The notes beneath the pieces are model-generated. The model saw only the letters and a list, made by a program, of their open reading frames with translations. It searched no databases and was not told the DNA's origin. From JBKQVT01 sp963727245 (GTDB lineage Bacteria; Planctomycetota; Planctomycetia; Pirellulales; Thermoguttaceae), in NCBI GenBank assembly GCA_963727245.1, contig CAVSFO010000001.1:868001-932000 (forward strand): 64,000 bases of DNA, in the 5' to 3' direction. The translations under genes and the position numbers were made by a program. This document shows positions 34,701 through 43,222 of the stretch, piece by piece (within the stretch, counting starts at the first letter, position 1; each line of letters opens with the position of its first letter).

Positions 34701-35033
34701 GCCGAAAACGTCTTCCAAAACTACCTGAAACCAGGCACGATCCAGCGCCGGGAAGACGTCATTTACGCCCTGCGCGAGACGTGCGGCGACTTGGCGATCC
34801 CGCTCTTAGGAGCGCTGCTGGACGACAAACGCGCTCGCGGCGGGCAGACCGATTCAGTCAACCCGGCGGAGAGCGGGCCTCACTATCCCATTCGCGTCTG
34901 CGACGAGGCCGCCGAGACCATCGCCAGGCACTCGAAGACCTTGAAGTTCCACATGGAAGGGTCCCGCGAAGACTCCGATCGGCAGATCGCGGTCATGCGG
35001 CAGAAGATTGCCGCGATGAAGCCGGCGAAGTGA
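31779..35033 (+). CDS. Exported HEAT-repeat protein
   Basis: A 1084-residue protein. Signal peptide MRLVSILAALVLAGVCLAAQ. Residues ~50-620 are about 15-17 PBS-lyase-type HEAT repeats of ~37 residues, with the core ALGQIGPGAKTAVPALIELL followed by KDxDxxVR. Such arrays form curved scaffolds for protein binding. From ~residue 640 on the sequence changes to a non-repeat region, in which an 11-residue unit, LGDLQAGAAMR, is tandemly repeated (bases ~34255-34345). The C-terminal part resembles helical repeats again. AAGGAA at 31767 supports ATG 31779; the open frame extends upstream but the signal peptide fixes the start. Function beyond a scaffold role is unknown. Confidence 0.88.
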   Translation: MRLVSILAALVLAGVCLAAQQEPPSTSPAKEPAYQGKTLGHWTMAAKSKKPAVRVKAAMALGNIGPTAVPALTGLLKDEDSAVRSMAAGELGFIGPQACAAVPILKGLLYDKDAQRTAAIALGQIGPGAESAVPALIELFTHKNFMVQQSAVIAVGQIGPGAKMAVPALIEVLKDEDAQRGAATSLGQIGPAAKAAVPSLIALLSDDKNEDVRYAAAVALVQIGPEVKAAVPVLIEMLGSQNDQRAAAEALDQIGPGAKAAIPALTKLLRGGDSDMRQFVASILGRMGPEAKAAVPALTKMLSSQDDRGAAVDALGQIGPGAKTAVPALAKLLRDADSRMRQRAASSLGRMGPEASVAVPALTKMLSNQDDRGAAVDALGQIGPGAKTAVPALVELLQDKDLRSGVISALSAIGPAAKAAVPALAQLVKDEDDDRAVAALALGKIGPEAKTAIPVLAQFLNDKDQDYGMRQLMALVLAQIGPAASPTFMELLKDQDEQMQSVAAWGLGQIGPADSAAVPALTALLAKKNASLRQAAARALGQIGPQANSAVPALVELLKDKEVLLRWAAAKALGQIGPKAKTAAAALAELLKDANREVRLAAASALGRSTAEMKATKANVKRIKKLIAELAMIDSPDFGFSYTVKGGALAPVASLERAGAFVFTAHGLKRNDAFTSLVELGPTALPFLLEALDDKTPTKLTIDRRSGLGVMWLGHEISGNQLNMSEAKALAGQDGGERSFSSDEQHDMGLYTVKVGNVCFVAIGQITNRPYMAVHCQPTGCIVISSTVEDQKLAAAVRAIWGKSDHRQKLLESLLVDFQTRGQWPGDLQAARLGDLQAGAAMRLGDLQAGAAMRLAYYFPEAAEGLILARFDECEAAEASDAEQNADPSVDGMLKAVSWSNSPRLHAKVLEIFRKTTAPTTLLACLPALGKEYDELVFRRITEQLDALPKNDEGPQGDIGRDLLIALGNRFSSRAENVFQNYLKPGTIQRREDVIYALRETCGDLAIPLLGALLDDKRARGGQTDSVNPAESGPHYPIRVCDEAAETIARHSKTLKFHMEGSREDSDRQIAVMRQKIAAMKPAK

Positions 35034-35096
35034 GCGCTGACGGGGGCGGGCTGAAGATTATCGCAAGGATTCACAGTTACCGTAACTCATTGGCGT

Positions 35097-35179
35097 GTGC
35101 CACGGCTGTGTCAGCCGTGGGGCGTTCCGGGAAACGTCATCGTCCGTGGCGCTCCGCACGGCTGACACAGCCGTGGCAC
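35097..35179. repeat. Perfect 23-bp inverted repeat (family D)
   Basis: Arms GTGCCACGGCTGTGTCAGCC (plus GTG) and the exact reverse complement enclose 37 bases. Each arm is itself nearly palindromic (CACGGCTGTGTCAGCCGTG). It lies 63 bases after the HEAT-protein stop. Confidence 0.9.
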
Positions 35180-35259
35180 GCAACAAATCCCGATGGCGTG
35201 AATCACCACACCGGCTCGTCGAGGCGGGCCGGCTCGGGGAGAAACCCATCTTGCTGTCC

Positions 35260-35286
35260 CCCCCGTTGCCAACGGGGGCTTTTCTC
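35260..35286 (+). terminator. Terminator-like hairpin CCCCCGTTG/CAACGGGGG with CTTTTC tail
   Basis: A nine-base perfect stem with a one-base loop is followed by CTTTTCTCG. A close relative with the same tail lies in the opposite orientation at 56105-56138. It may end transcription from the HEAT-protein gene or be a repeat that doubles as a terminator. Confidence 0.5.
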
Positions 35287-35389
35287 GCCAAACGATGCGA
35301 CGATTGACGGTTGCCGGCCGTCCGCGTAAAATTGCGCTAGCGCGCTAGTGGTCGCAACATTCCAATCTGGTCGGGGGGGTCGACAGAAA

Positions 35390-36406
35390 ATGGCATCCAC
35401 CATGTATAGAATCGCGTTGGCCCTGGGTGCGGCCGTTTGGGTAGTCCTTGGGGTGGGCGCCGCCACGGCCCAGAACGCCATGGCGCCGCCGGCTGAAGAG
35501 AAGACGCCGCCGAAATCCGTAGTGTCCACGCCCGCCCGCGTGGTTCGGGCGCCGCGCCGGGAAGACGAGGCGGCGATCCGCCAGGTCGCCGACGACTTTG
35601 TGAAGGCCTACAACGGTCACGATGCGGCCGCCATCGCCGCGCTGTTCACGCCCGACGGCCTGATCACCAGCGAGGCCGGCAAGGCCACTTCCGGCCGCAA
35701 GGCCGTCGAGCAGGTCTTCGACGGCATCTTCAAGGAGCATCCCAAGACCGGCATCGAAGATACCATCGAGTCGATCCATTTCGTCAATGCCACCCAGGCC
35801 ATCGAGGACGGCAGAACGACCGTCACCCACAACGCGGCCACTCCGCCCGAGAAGAACCGCTACCGGGTCGTGCACGTGAAGCACGAGGGCAAGTGGCTGA
35901 TGGCCTCGGCGGCCGATTTGCCCGAGGACGCCTGGACGGGCGAAGACGCCATGAACCGGCTCGCGGGGCTGATCGGCGAGTGGGTCGATGAGAGCCCGGA
36001 CGCGCTGGTCATCACGTCCTACCGCTGGACGGACAACCACCGCTTCATCCTCAGCCAGTTCACGGTGCAGATGGGCGGCAAGCCCGCGATGACCGGCACG
36101 CTGCGGATCGGTTGGGACCCGCTCAGGAGGACGATTCGCTCCTGGATGTTTGATTCCGAAGGCGGTTTCGGCGAAGGCACGTGGACCCAGGACGGCAACC
36201 GTTGGATGATCAAGTCGACCGGCGTGACGCGGGACGGCAAGCCGGCGTCGGCGACCAATACGATTACGCTCACCGGCAAGGATCGCATGACGTGGCAGTC
36301 GCGCGACCGCGTGGTGGGCGGCCAGAAGCAGCCCGAACGTCGAGGAAATCCCCATCGTGCGGAAGCCGCCGGAACCCAAGCAGCATCGGTCGGCGCCGAA
36401 GCCGTA
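35390..36406 (+). CDS. Exported SnoaL-like (SgcJ/EcaC family) protein (one frameshift near the 3' end)
   Basis: About 338 residues. A signal peptide (YRIALALGAAVWVVLGVGAA) is followed by a SnoaL/DUF4440-like cone-shaped domain: DEAAIRQVADDFVKAYNGHD, AALFTPDGLITSEAGKATSG. A second beta-rich domain begins RLAGLIGEWVDES and contains QDGNRWMIKSTGVTRDG. The plain frame runs to 36433 with an Arg-rich nonsense tail. Removing one C of the CCC at 36332-36334 gives VEEIPIVRKPPEPKQ and a stop at 36404-36406, which leaves room for the next gene's ribosome site; I take that as the true end. ATG 35402 is an alternative start. SnoaL-like folds serve as enzymes or ligand binders; the role here is unknown. 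Confidence 0.8.
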
Positions 36407-36429
36407 GAACACAGAGGAAACTACGAGCC

Positions 36430-37959
36430 ATGAAAAAATCCTTTCTGATCGTGGGTCTAATCGTCTGGATCTGCTGCGACCCCGCAATGGCCGGTCGAGG
36501 CGGTGGTGGTGGCGGTCGCGCGGGCGGTGGTGGTGGCGGTCATGTGGGCGGCGGCGGGGCTCGCCCGGGCGGAGGCGGTGGGGCTCATTTCAGCGGAGGC
36601 GGCGGGGCTCATTTCAGCGGCGGCGGCGAGGCTCGCCCCGGCGGCGGCGGTGCAGTGGCCCGCCCAGGTGGAGGCGGCGGCTTTTCAGCGGGCGGTCATA
36701 CCCCGTCGTTCGACATGCCGCGGCCCGGCGGCGGGCCGTCGGTTGCGCCCAGGCCGCAACCAGGCTGGAATGAGCGGCCGGGCGGCGGCGTGACGCCTCG
36801 GCCCGGCGGCGGCGTGCGCCCGGACTATGGCGTCCGACCCGGTGGTCCCGGCGTGCGGCCTGGCTATGGCCCCGGCCCCGCCTATCGGCCTGGCTACGCC
36901 GGCGGGCACGTGGGTCCGGGCGTGCGTCCGCAGGTGAATTACGCCTGGCATCACGGCGACTGGCACAGTAATTGGGGTCCCTGGTACGGCCGGCCCGCGG
37001 CCTGGTGGGGAGTGGGGTTCGCCACCGGTCTGGTGGCCGCCACGCCCTGGAACTGGGGATACTGCTCGTACTACAACCCGTATTATACGACGCCGATCCT
37101 CGTGGGCGGCGCGAGCATCGATTATTCGCAGCCGATCGTCGTGGCCCAGCCGTCGGCCCCGCCCCCGCCGGGCGACATCGGGTCGCAATTGATCGACCCG
37201 GCCCGAGCGGCCTTCGCCGCCGGCGACTACGCCCGGGCGCTGAGCCTGGTCGAGCAGGCCATTGCCCAGCAGCCGGCCGACACCGTGCTGCACGAGTTCC
37301 GCAGCCTGATCCTCTTTGCCACCGGGCAGTACAAGGCGGCGGCGGAAAGCGCCTACGCCGTGTTGTCGGTCGGCCCGGGGTGGGACTGGACGACGCTGAG
37401 CGGGTTCTACCCCGACGTGAACGTTTATTCGCAGCAGCTTCGCAACCTGGAGAGTTACGCCGACGCCCATCCCCAGGCGGCGGACGCCCGCTTCCTCTTG
37501 GCCTACCAGTATTTGACCTGCGGCCATACGGACGCGGCCGCCCAGCAACTCCAGGCGTTGGTGCGGCTGAATCCCCAGGATCGACTTGCCAGCCAACTGT
37601 TGGCCTCGCTCACCAGTTCGCAGCAGCCCGGGCCGCCGGCGGCGGTCTCGGTGACGGCCGAGATGTCGCAGCCGGTCGATGCGGCCGCCCTGGCCGGCAA
37701 CTGGCGAGCCCGGCAGCCGGACGGCACGACGATCGCGCTGAGCCTGTCGGCCGACTCGAAGTACACCTGGCAGGTCACCCGGCAGGGCAAGACGCAGGAC
37801 TTCAGCGGGCCCTATACGCTGGCGGACAACATGCTGATTCTCAAGCAGGGGACGACCCCGATGATGGTCGGGCAAGTTGCCTTATTGGCCGACGGCACGT
37901 TGAACTTCAAGTTGGCCAACGACAACCCGGCCGATCCCGGCCTGACGTTCAGCAGGTGA
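36430..37959 (+). CDS. Exported Gly-rich protein with TPR-like repeats
   Basis: A 509-residue protein in three parts. After a signal peptide (MKKSFLIVGLIVWICCDPA) comes ~170 residues of low-complexity Gly/Pro/Arg sequence (GGGGGGRAGGGG, RPGGGVRPDYG). A hydrophobic/aromatic linker (GPWYGRPAAWWGVGFATGLV) may insert in or touch the membrane. Then residues ~245-400 look like tetratricopeptide repeats (AFAAGDYARALSLVEQAIAQ, YKAAAESAYAVL, AAQQLQALVRLNPQDR). A small beta domain follows (LAGNWRARQPDGTTIALSL). GAGGAAA at 36415 precedes the ATG; the gene is 23 bases behind the SnoaL-like gene and probably cotranscribed. Proteins of this layout are frequent in planctomycetes; no function is established. 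Confidence 0.85.
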   Translation: MKKSFLIVGLIVWICCDPAMAGRGGGGGGRAGGGGGGHVGGGGARPGGGGGAHFSGGGGAHFSGGGEARPGGGGAVARPGGGGGFSAGGHTPSFDMPRPGGGPSVAPRPQPGWNERPGGGVTPRPGGGVRPDYGVRPGGPGVRPGYGPGPAYRPGYAGGHVGPGVRPQVNYAWHHGDWHSNWGPWYGRPAAWWGVGFATGLVAATPWNWGYCSYYNPYYTTPILVGGASIDYSQPIVVAQPSAPPPPGDIGSQLIDPARAAFAAGDYARALSLVEQAIAQQPADTVLHEFRSLILFATGQYKAAAESAYAVLSVGPGWDWTTLSGFYPDVNVYSQQLRNLESYADAHPQAADARFLLAYQYLTCGHTDAAAQQLQALVRLNPQDRLASQLLASLTSSQQPGPPAAVSVTAEMSQPVDAAALAGNWRARQPDGTTIALSLSADSKYTWQVTRQGKTQDFSGPYTLADNMLILKQGTTPMMVGQVALLADGTLNFKLANDNPADPGLTFSR

Positions 37960-37993
37960 TCGACCGCGGCCCGACCGGTGGGGCGAAGCGCTT

Positions 37994-38026
37994 TGTAGGG
38001 TGGGACGAGCGGAGCGAAGTCCCACC
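37994..38026. repeat. Variant single arm of hairpin repeat family A
   Basis: TGTAGGGTGGGACGAGCGGA and onward to GTCCCACC. It is itself imperfectly palindromic. It abuts the stop codon of the LRR gene at 38026. Confidence 0.65.
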
Positions 38027-38751
38027 TAAATCCCGGACGACCGGTGGCGAATTACGCAGTTCGGTAGTGCTTTTTGAATATCTCTCACACCCGCGTCGGT
38101 GACGTTGGTGCTGCTAAGGTTGAGCCAATAGAGCTGGCGCAATTCTTTCAGGTGTTCCAGCCCGGTGTCGCTGACCTTGGTTTGCGCGAGCGAAAGCACC
38201 TGGAGGTGCGTCAATCCTTGGAGGTGTTCCAGCCAAGCGTCGGTGACCTCTAAACTAGCGTCAAGACCAACCTCCGTCACATTCACGAACAGGTCGTCGC
38301 CCAGGAATGTCCGCAACCAGGCTGGCTCGGGCGGCTTCGCAAATGGCATCGGAGTGCCAGACGGATCGCGCTGATAATCATAAGAAACCCCCCCGCCGGC
38401 CTTCAAGATCGCTTCCACGGCCTCCCGCTGCTTCCTTCCTGGCTCCCTCTCCACCGCCAGCCAACTGCACCCCGCGGCGACGACCACGGTCAGCGTCAGC
38501 AGCGAGAGAATGCTGAACTGGAACCGCCAGCGGACGACGAAAGCAGCCAAGAACCAAAGGAACGTCAGCACGAAGGCTGTCCCAACCGTCGCCAGGCAAA
38601 TCAGCACCGTCCAGCCCTTGTGCTCGTTGAACGGAAACCAGCGGTATCGCTCGGACAGCCACAGGAATCCCTCCAGGGCCAGCAGGCCGAGCACGACGCG
38701 ATCCGGCGTGAGGCGATACCAGCGGGGATTTTCTTGGCTTGCGTCGGCCAT
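38026..38751 (-). CDS. Leucine-rich-repeat protein with N-terminal membrane helices
   Basis: A 241-residue protein, paralogous to the gene at 44631-45398. It starts MADASQENPRWYRLTPDRVV. Three hydrophobic segments lie at residues ~19-35, ~47-72 and ~76-98 (LICLATVGTAFVLTFLWFLA; FSILSLLTLTVVVAAGCSWL). A short charged linker leads to WLRTFLGDDLF and then three LRR units ending ITDAG/VTDAG style: LEHLQGLTHLQVLSLAQTKV, LEHLKELRQLYWLNLSSTNV, VRDIQKALPNC. The start at 38751 matches the paralog's start. Probably an integral membrane protein with LRRs on one face for protein contact. No neighbour indicates a pathway. Confidence 0.82.
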   Translation of the reverse strand: MADASQENPRWYRLTPDRVVLGLLALEGFLWLSERYRWFPFNEHKGWTVLICLATVGTAFVLTFLWFLAAFVVRWRFQFSILSLLTLTVVVAAGCSWLAVEREPGRKQREAVEAILKAGGGVSYDYQRDPSGTPMPFAKPPEPAWLRTFLGDDLFVNVTEVGLDASLEVTDAWLEHLQGLTHLQVLSLAQTKVSDTGLEHLKELRQLYWLNLSSTNVTDAGVRDIQKALPNCVIRHRSSGI

Positions 38752-38893
38752 GCCCACAGTATAGCGAATCCGCCAGAATGAATGAACAGCGGATACCCGC
38801 CCTGTTATGGCGGATTTCGCTTTTCGCGTTGCGCTGCCGGCGGCCGTTCACAGCCAGGAAAACAGCACGGCACACGGCGTGTGCCGGATACTT

Positions 38894-40117
38894 TTAGCGC
38901 ACGATCTTGCACCTGGGCAAGGCCGTTTGCAGCTTTTGCACGGCCGCGTCGCTGATCTTGCAGCCCTGAAGGTCCAGGTGCTTGAGCTTGGCCAGCGGCT
39001 TGAGCTGCGCCAGGCCGGCGTCGCTGAGGGCCGTTTCCTTCAGGTCCAGTTCTTCCAGATTGACCAGGCCGGCCAGATGCGCCACTCCGGCGTCGGTCAG
39101 CCGGGTGTGCCAGAGGTCCAGTCTTCGCAGCAACGTCAGATGATCGAGGTTTTCCAGGCCCCGGTCGTTGACCCCGGTTTCGTCGAGATCGAGGTGTTGC
39201 AGCTTGCGCATGCGCTTCAAATTGGCCAGGCCGGAGCCGTTGATGGGCGTGCCGCGCAGCGCAAGCTGCCGCATGGCGGTCAGGCCGGCCAGGTTCGCCA
39301 GGCCGTCGTCGCTGAGGTTCTGGCAGCGGAGCACGTCGAGGACTTCCAAGCGCGGAAACGAGCGGACGACTTTCAAGCCGTCGTCGCTGATGGCGGCGTC
39401 CTCGACCGCCAATTCCTTGAGGTTGACCAGACCCTTGAGATAGTCCATCCCGGCGTCGGTGACGGTCGGGTTTCGCAACTTGAGACTCTGCAGGTTGGCG
39501 AGGCCCTTGAGATGCTGCAGGCCCCCGTCGCCGACCATCGCGCAACCGCGGATGTCCAGCGCCCGCAGGTTCTTGAGCCCCTTGAGCCGGGCCATGCCGT
39601 CGTCGTCGAAGTTGTTATACAAGAGCCGGAGGACTTGCAGGCTGGGATAGCCCTTGAGATGTTCCAGGGCCTCGTCGGTCAAATAGGTGCTGCGGCGCAG
39701 GGCCAGCACCTTGAGTTTGCTCAGCGATTGGAGCGACTTGAGCGTGTCGTCGTGGATGTCGGTGTTCTCCAGGGTCAACTCGGTCAGATGCGTCAGGGCC
39801 GCAAGCTGCTTGGCTCCCTGGTCGTCGATTTCGGCGCCCCACAACGTCAAGGCAACCAAGTCCGGCAGCGATTTGACCAACTGCGCAACGTCGGCATTGG
39901 TGGTCTGGCACTCGAACAGATCGACCGCGATCACCTGGTTGTCGGCGTTGCGCTTGATCGTGCCGTGGAGCTTTTCGATCCTGGCCAGCGCGGCCTTGGC
40001 CGCCGGCGTGTCGGCGCTCTGGGCCGGCGGCGAGCCGTTCGACGGCGTCTCGGCGCCAACACCCGCAATCCAAGCGACCGCTACGATCGCGAACCGTACA
40101 AGCCAAGCTTTCATCAT
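38894..40117 (-). CDS. Exported leucine-rich-repeat protein
   Basis: A 407-residue protein with a signal peptide (MMKAWLVRFAIVAVAWIAGV, cleavage near GAE). About 13 LRR units of ~24 residues fill the rest, of the cysteine-poor bacterial type LExLxxLxxLxxLxLxxTxVTDAG. Examples are MDYLKGLVNLKELAVEDAAI and LENLDHLTLLRRLDLWHTRL. It ends VQKLQTALPRCKIV, the cap also seen in the other LRR genes here. It lies on the same strand as the LRR gene at 38026 with 142 bases between them, so cotranscription is possible. A binding scaffold outside the cytoplasm is the likely role. Confidence 0.87.
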   Translation of the reverse strand: MMKAWLVRFAIVAVAWIAGVGAETPSNGSPPAQSADTPAAKAALARIEKLHGTIKRNADNQVIAVDLFECQTTNADVAQLVKSLPDLVALTLWGAEIDDQGAKQLAALTHLTELTLENTDIHDDTLKSLQSLSKLKVLALRRSTYLTDEALEHLKGYPSLQVLRLLYNNFDDDGMARLKGLKNLRALDIRGCAMVGDGGLQHLKGLANLQSLKLRNPTVTDAGMDYLKGLVNLKELAVEDAAISDDGLKVVRSFPRLEVLDVLRCQNLSDDGLANLAGLTAMRQLALRGTPINGSGLANLKRMRKLQHLDLDETGVNDRGLENLDHLTLLRRLDLWHTRLTDAGVAHLAGLVNLEELDLKETALSDAGLAQLKPLAKLKHLDLQGCKISDAAVQKLQTALPRCKIVR

Positions 40118-40179
40118 GCAAAATCCTCGTCATTGCCAACAGACCGGGTAACTGTGCACGGCCCCACCTTGGCAGCCAT

Positions 40180-40263
40180 CACACCAGCCCGAAGCGCAAG
40201 CGAGGGTGCGGTACGCCGCGGTCTGCCGTTGCTCGTCCCTCGCTTGCGCTTTGCGCCTAGTGT
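40180..40263. repeat. Dispersed hairpin repeat (family C), degenerate copy
   Basis: Matches 21743-21823 over most of its length, with several mismatches in the right arm (TTTGCGCCTAGTGT). It lies 62 bases upstream of the LRR start at 40117. Confidence 0.8.
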
Positions 40264-40626
40264 TGCGCTGTGAACGGCCACCAGACCAGCTATCCAGCTT
40301 AGCCAACGCCGGGATCGAAGGCAAACCCGGCGCCACGCGCAACAGAAGGAAATGCCGCACACGCCGGTGCATCATCTGGTTGGCCGGGGGGCATTGACCC
40401 CACAGTCGCCACTCGATGATCTCATCCACCGGGCGTGAGACCTGAAATCCTTGGCAAATGGCTTGCAGTCAGGCCAACGATGGATTATCGTAAAGGCGTG
40501 CGGTGCGGCGGCCGCCGAGGTGGTCGCTGCCGCGTGCCGCCGAGCGTCCCGCCAAGTGCCCGATACCGAGGGTACCCACGCCTGTTTCCCGCCTTTACCA
40601 GCCTTCCATACCAGGAGTCGAGCACC
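40264..40626. other. Intergenic, no gene seen
   Basis: Upstream region of the Gfo/Idh/MocA gene. Open frames here have no coding character that I recognise. The Gfo gene's ribosome site (AGGAG, 40613-40617) closes it. Confidence 0.5.
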
Positions 40627-41943
40627 ATGGCCAGTCGAACCAATCGTCGTCAATTCCTGCAAACCACCGCCGCCACGGGGATCGGGTTTTGGGTGGCCGG
40701 CGGCATCCAGGCCAAGGTGAGCAATTCGCCCAACGCGCGGATTGCCATGGCCTCGATCGGCGTGGGCGGCAAGGGGATCGAGGACTCTGGCAACGCCGGA
40801 AATTTCGGCGAGATGGTGGCGATATGCGACGTGGACGAGGGGAAACTCAACGCCGCTGGCAAGCGCTGGCCCAAGGCCGCGAAGTTCTTCGATTTCCGCG
40901 AGATGTTCGAGAAGATGGGAAAGCGGATCGATGCGGTCACCGTGAGCACGCCCGACCACTGCCACGCGGCGGCGGCGTTGCTGGCGATGCGGATGGGAAA
41001 ACACTGTTTCGTGGAGAAGCCGCTCACGCACACGATTTTTGAGGCCCGCCTGTTGGGCCAGGTCGCCCGGGAGCAGAAAGTGGCCACGCAGATGGGCAAC
41101 CAGGCCACGGCCTATGATTCGGTGCGGCGGATGGCGGCCCTGTTGCGTGCCGGCGTGGTGGGCAAGCCGAAAGAAGTCCACGTCTGGACCGATCGGCCGA
41201 TTTGGGCGCAGGGTGGCCCGCGGCCCAAGCAAGAGCCGGTGCCGGCAAACCTGAAGTGGGATACGTGGATCGGCCCGGCCCCGTTTCGCCCTTATGGCAA
41301 GGGGTATCATCCGGGATCGTGGCGCGGCTGGTGGGATTTCGGCTGCGGCGCCCTGGGCGACATGGCCTGCCACACCATGAACATGCCCTATATGGGCCTC
41401 GATTTGCAGAACCCGACCTCGGTCGTGGCCACAACGTCGGGGCACAATCGGGACAGTTACCCCAAGTGGTCGGTCATCACCTGGGAGTTTCCCGCCCGGG
41501 GCGATCGACCGGCCCTCAAGCTCTTGTGGTACGACGGCGGCAAGCGTCCCGCCGATGAGTTGTTGCAAGGCCGCAAGGCCGCCGGCAGCGGTTCCTGCGT
41601 GGTGGGCGACCGGGGCACGCTTTACGCGCCCGGCGATTACGGCGAGAACACCCCCGTGTTTCTGGGCGGCGCCAAGGACATGAAGGTCAAGTTTCCGCAT
41701 TCGCCCGGCCATTTCGACGAATGGGTCAACGCCATCCGCGGCGGCCCGCCGGCGATGTCGAACTTCACCACCTACGCCGGCCCGCTGACCGAGGTCGTCC
41801 TGTTGGGCAACCTGGCCGTCTGGGCCGCCGACAAGGGCCAAGGCAAGAAGATCGAGTGGGATGCGCAGAACCTCAAGCCGCTCAACGCCCCCGAGGTCGA
41901 ACCCATCGTCCGGCCCGTCTACCGCCAGGGCTACACGCTGTAA
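40627..41943 (+). CDS. Gfo/Idh/MocA family oxidoreductase, Tat-exported
   Basis: A 438-residue NAD(P)-type oxidoreductase. The N-terminus SRTNRRQFLQTTAATGIGFW is a twin-arginine signal. The Rossmann domain follows: IAMASIGVGGKGIEDSG, AICDVDEGKL, and the conserved EKP of GKHCFVEKPLTHTI. The C-terminal domain has SWRGWWDFGCGALGDMACHT. AGGAG nine bases before ATG 40627 supports the start. Exported members of this family with a bound cofactor oxidise sugars, including C3 oxidation of glycosides. The convergent neighbour at 42063 encodes a DUF1080 3-keto-glycoside hydrolase-type protein, which would act on such a product; that functional link is inference. Confidence 0.93.
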   Translation: MASRTNRRQFLQTTAATGIGFWVAGGIQAKVSNSPNARIAMASIGVGGKGIEDSGNAGNFGEMVAICDVDEGKLNAAGKRWPKAAKFFDFREMFEKMGKRIDAVTVSTPDHCHAAAALLAMRMGKHCFVEKPLTHTIFEARLLGQVAREQKVATQMGNQATAYDSVRRMAALLRAGVVGKPKEVHVWTDRPIWAQGGPRPKQEPVPANLKWDTWIGPAPFRPYGKGYHPGSWRGWWDFGCGALGDMACHTMNMPYMGLDLQNPTSVVATTSGHNRDSYPKWSVITWEFPARGDRPALKLLWYDGGKRPADELLQGRKAAGSGSCVVGDRGTLYAPGDYGENTPVFLGGAKDMKVKFPHSPGHFDEWVNAIRGGPPAMSNFTTYAGPLTEVVLLGNLAVWAADKGQGKKIEWDAQNLKPLNAPEVEPIVRPVYRQGYTL

Positions 41944-41957
41944 GCGCGATCTTTCCG

Positions 41958-42039
41958 GTAGGGTGGGTCGAGCGCAGCGAGCCCCACCACGACCCGTGGA
42001 AAACTGATGGTGGGGCTCGCTGCGCTCGACCCACCCTAC
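41958..42039. repeat. Dispersed hairpin repeat (family A), complete copy
   Basis: Complementary arms GTAGGGTGGGTCGAGCGCAG... and ...CTGCGCTCGACCCACCCTAC with an ~18-base spacer. It sits between two convergent genes, where it could terminate both. Confidence 0.9.
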
Positions 42040-42062
42040 GGACTACACGATCTAAGCGGAAG

Positions 42063-43043
42063 CTACTTCTCTTCCAGCCAGATGTTGCGGAAGCGCACGG
42101 GGTCGCCGTGATATTGCAGCCGTACCGGGCCCGTCTTGGCCGGCTTGCCCCAGGCCCCGCCCGTGACCGTCTTGGTCTCGACCGCATCCTGGACCTTCAC
42201 GCCGTTGAAGAGCACCGTGATGATGATGCCCTTGGTCTGCTTGCCGGCGGCGTCGAACTCGGGCGCCTTGACGTCAACGTCGTAGGTCTGCCACACGCCG
42301 GGCGGCAGCTCCGCATCGGCGTCCGGGGCCTTGGTGCCGTAGATCGCCGCACAGTCCCAGGGCGTCAGCGGCAGTCCGAAGGAGTCGAGGACCTGGATCT
42401 CGTAGCGGCCATGAATGTAGACCCCGCTGTTGCCGCGCCCCTGGCCGCGGGCGGCGGGCATGAACGGCTCGCGGAACTCGACGTGCAGCTTGAAGCTGCC
42501 GAAGTCCTTGATCGTCCTGATGTCGGCCCGGCGGGCCAGGATGCTGCCGTCGGGCTGGCAAGTCCAGTCGGTCTTGGCCCACTGGCCCAAGTTGGTCGGC
42601 TTGCCCTCCTCGAAAGGCAAGAGCACCAGGGCCCCGGCCGGCGGCTTCTGGCCGAGCGTCGGCCTGGTCCGCTCGACACGCTTCATCTCGGCCTTGGCGC
42701 CGTTCTTGGAGGCGATCGTTACGGCGTCCTTGCTGATCGTGCCCGACCAATCGCCGCTCTCGATTTTCACCGTTTCGCCCTTGCCGGCGGCGGGCAATTC
42801 GATGCGAGTGGCCTTGGCGCCAGCGGCCGGATAGAGGACGACCACCCGGTAATTGTGGTCTTGGTCGGCGATCACCTTGGCCTCGGCCTTGATCGCCTGG
42901 CCGCCCGCGGGCGTCAGCGTGCCCAGGAACTCGCCCATGATCGGATTCAAGGGCGGCTCGGGCCGCTGCTCCTGCGCACAAACGCAGACCCCCAGGGCCA
43001 GGACCAGCAGCGAAAGCGGCAAGACGGCAGCGCGACGAACCAT
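42063..43043 (-). CDS. DUF1080 family protein (3-keto-disaccharide hydrolase type)
   Basis: A 326-residue exported protein. Signal peptide VRRAAVLPLSLLVLALGVCV. Residues ~30-130 form an unassigned beta-rich N-terminal part (MGEFLGTLTPAGGQAIKAEA). The DUF1080 domain (~140-325) is a concanavalin-like sandwich: FGSFKLHVEFREPF, GQGRGNSGVYIHGRYEIQVL, then NGVKVQDAV and GPVRLQYHGDPVRFRNIWL. This family includes enzymes that hydrolyse 3-keto-glycosides, made by Gfo/Idh/MocA oxidoreductases such as the one encoded convergently next door. I have not identified catalytic residues. Confidence 0.9.
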   Translation of the reverse strand: MVRRAAVLPLSLLVLALGVCVCAQEQRPEPPLNPIMGEFLGTLTPAGGQAIKAEAKVIADQDHNYRVVVLYPAAGAKATRIELPAAGKGETVKIESGDWSGTISKDAVTIASKNGAKAEMKRVERTRPTLGQKPPAGALVLLPFEEGKPTNLGQWAKTDWTCQPDGSILARRADIRTIKDFGSFKLHVEFREPFMPAARGQGRGNSGVYIHGRYEIQVLDSFGLPLTPWDCAAIYGTKAPDADAELPPGVWQTYDVDVKAPEFDAAGKQTKGIIITVLFNGVKVQDAVETKTVTGGAWGKPAKTGPVRLQYHGDPVRFRNIWLEEK

Positions 43044-43222
43044 GGTTTTCTCCTTAAGGGCGCGGTTAGGGATGGATTTGGCGCTCGCGGCAACCCGTCG
43101 GGACTTGCATCCGGCCGGGGTTTTCCCGCGATCGCGGCGTGCGCGTGGCCGAACAACCCGTCAGCCAGCAATGCTAAGATAGTCTGCCGGGGGGCAATTG
43201 TCAACATTCAGACGTTGCTCAG

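Noticed and set aside
31671..34718. A 1015-residue minus-strand frame opposite the HEAT-repeat protein
   Set aside because: Its apparent repeats are the reverse complement of the HEAT units; the plus-strand gene has a signal peptide, ribosome site and recognised repeats.
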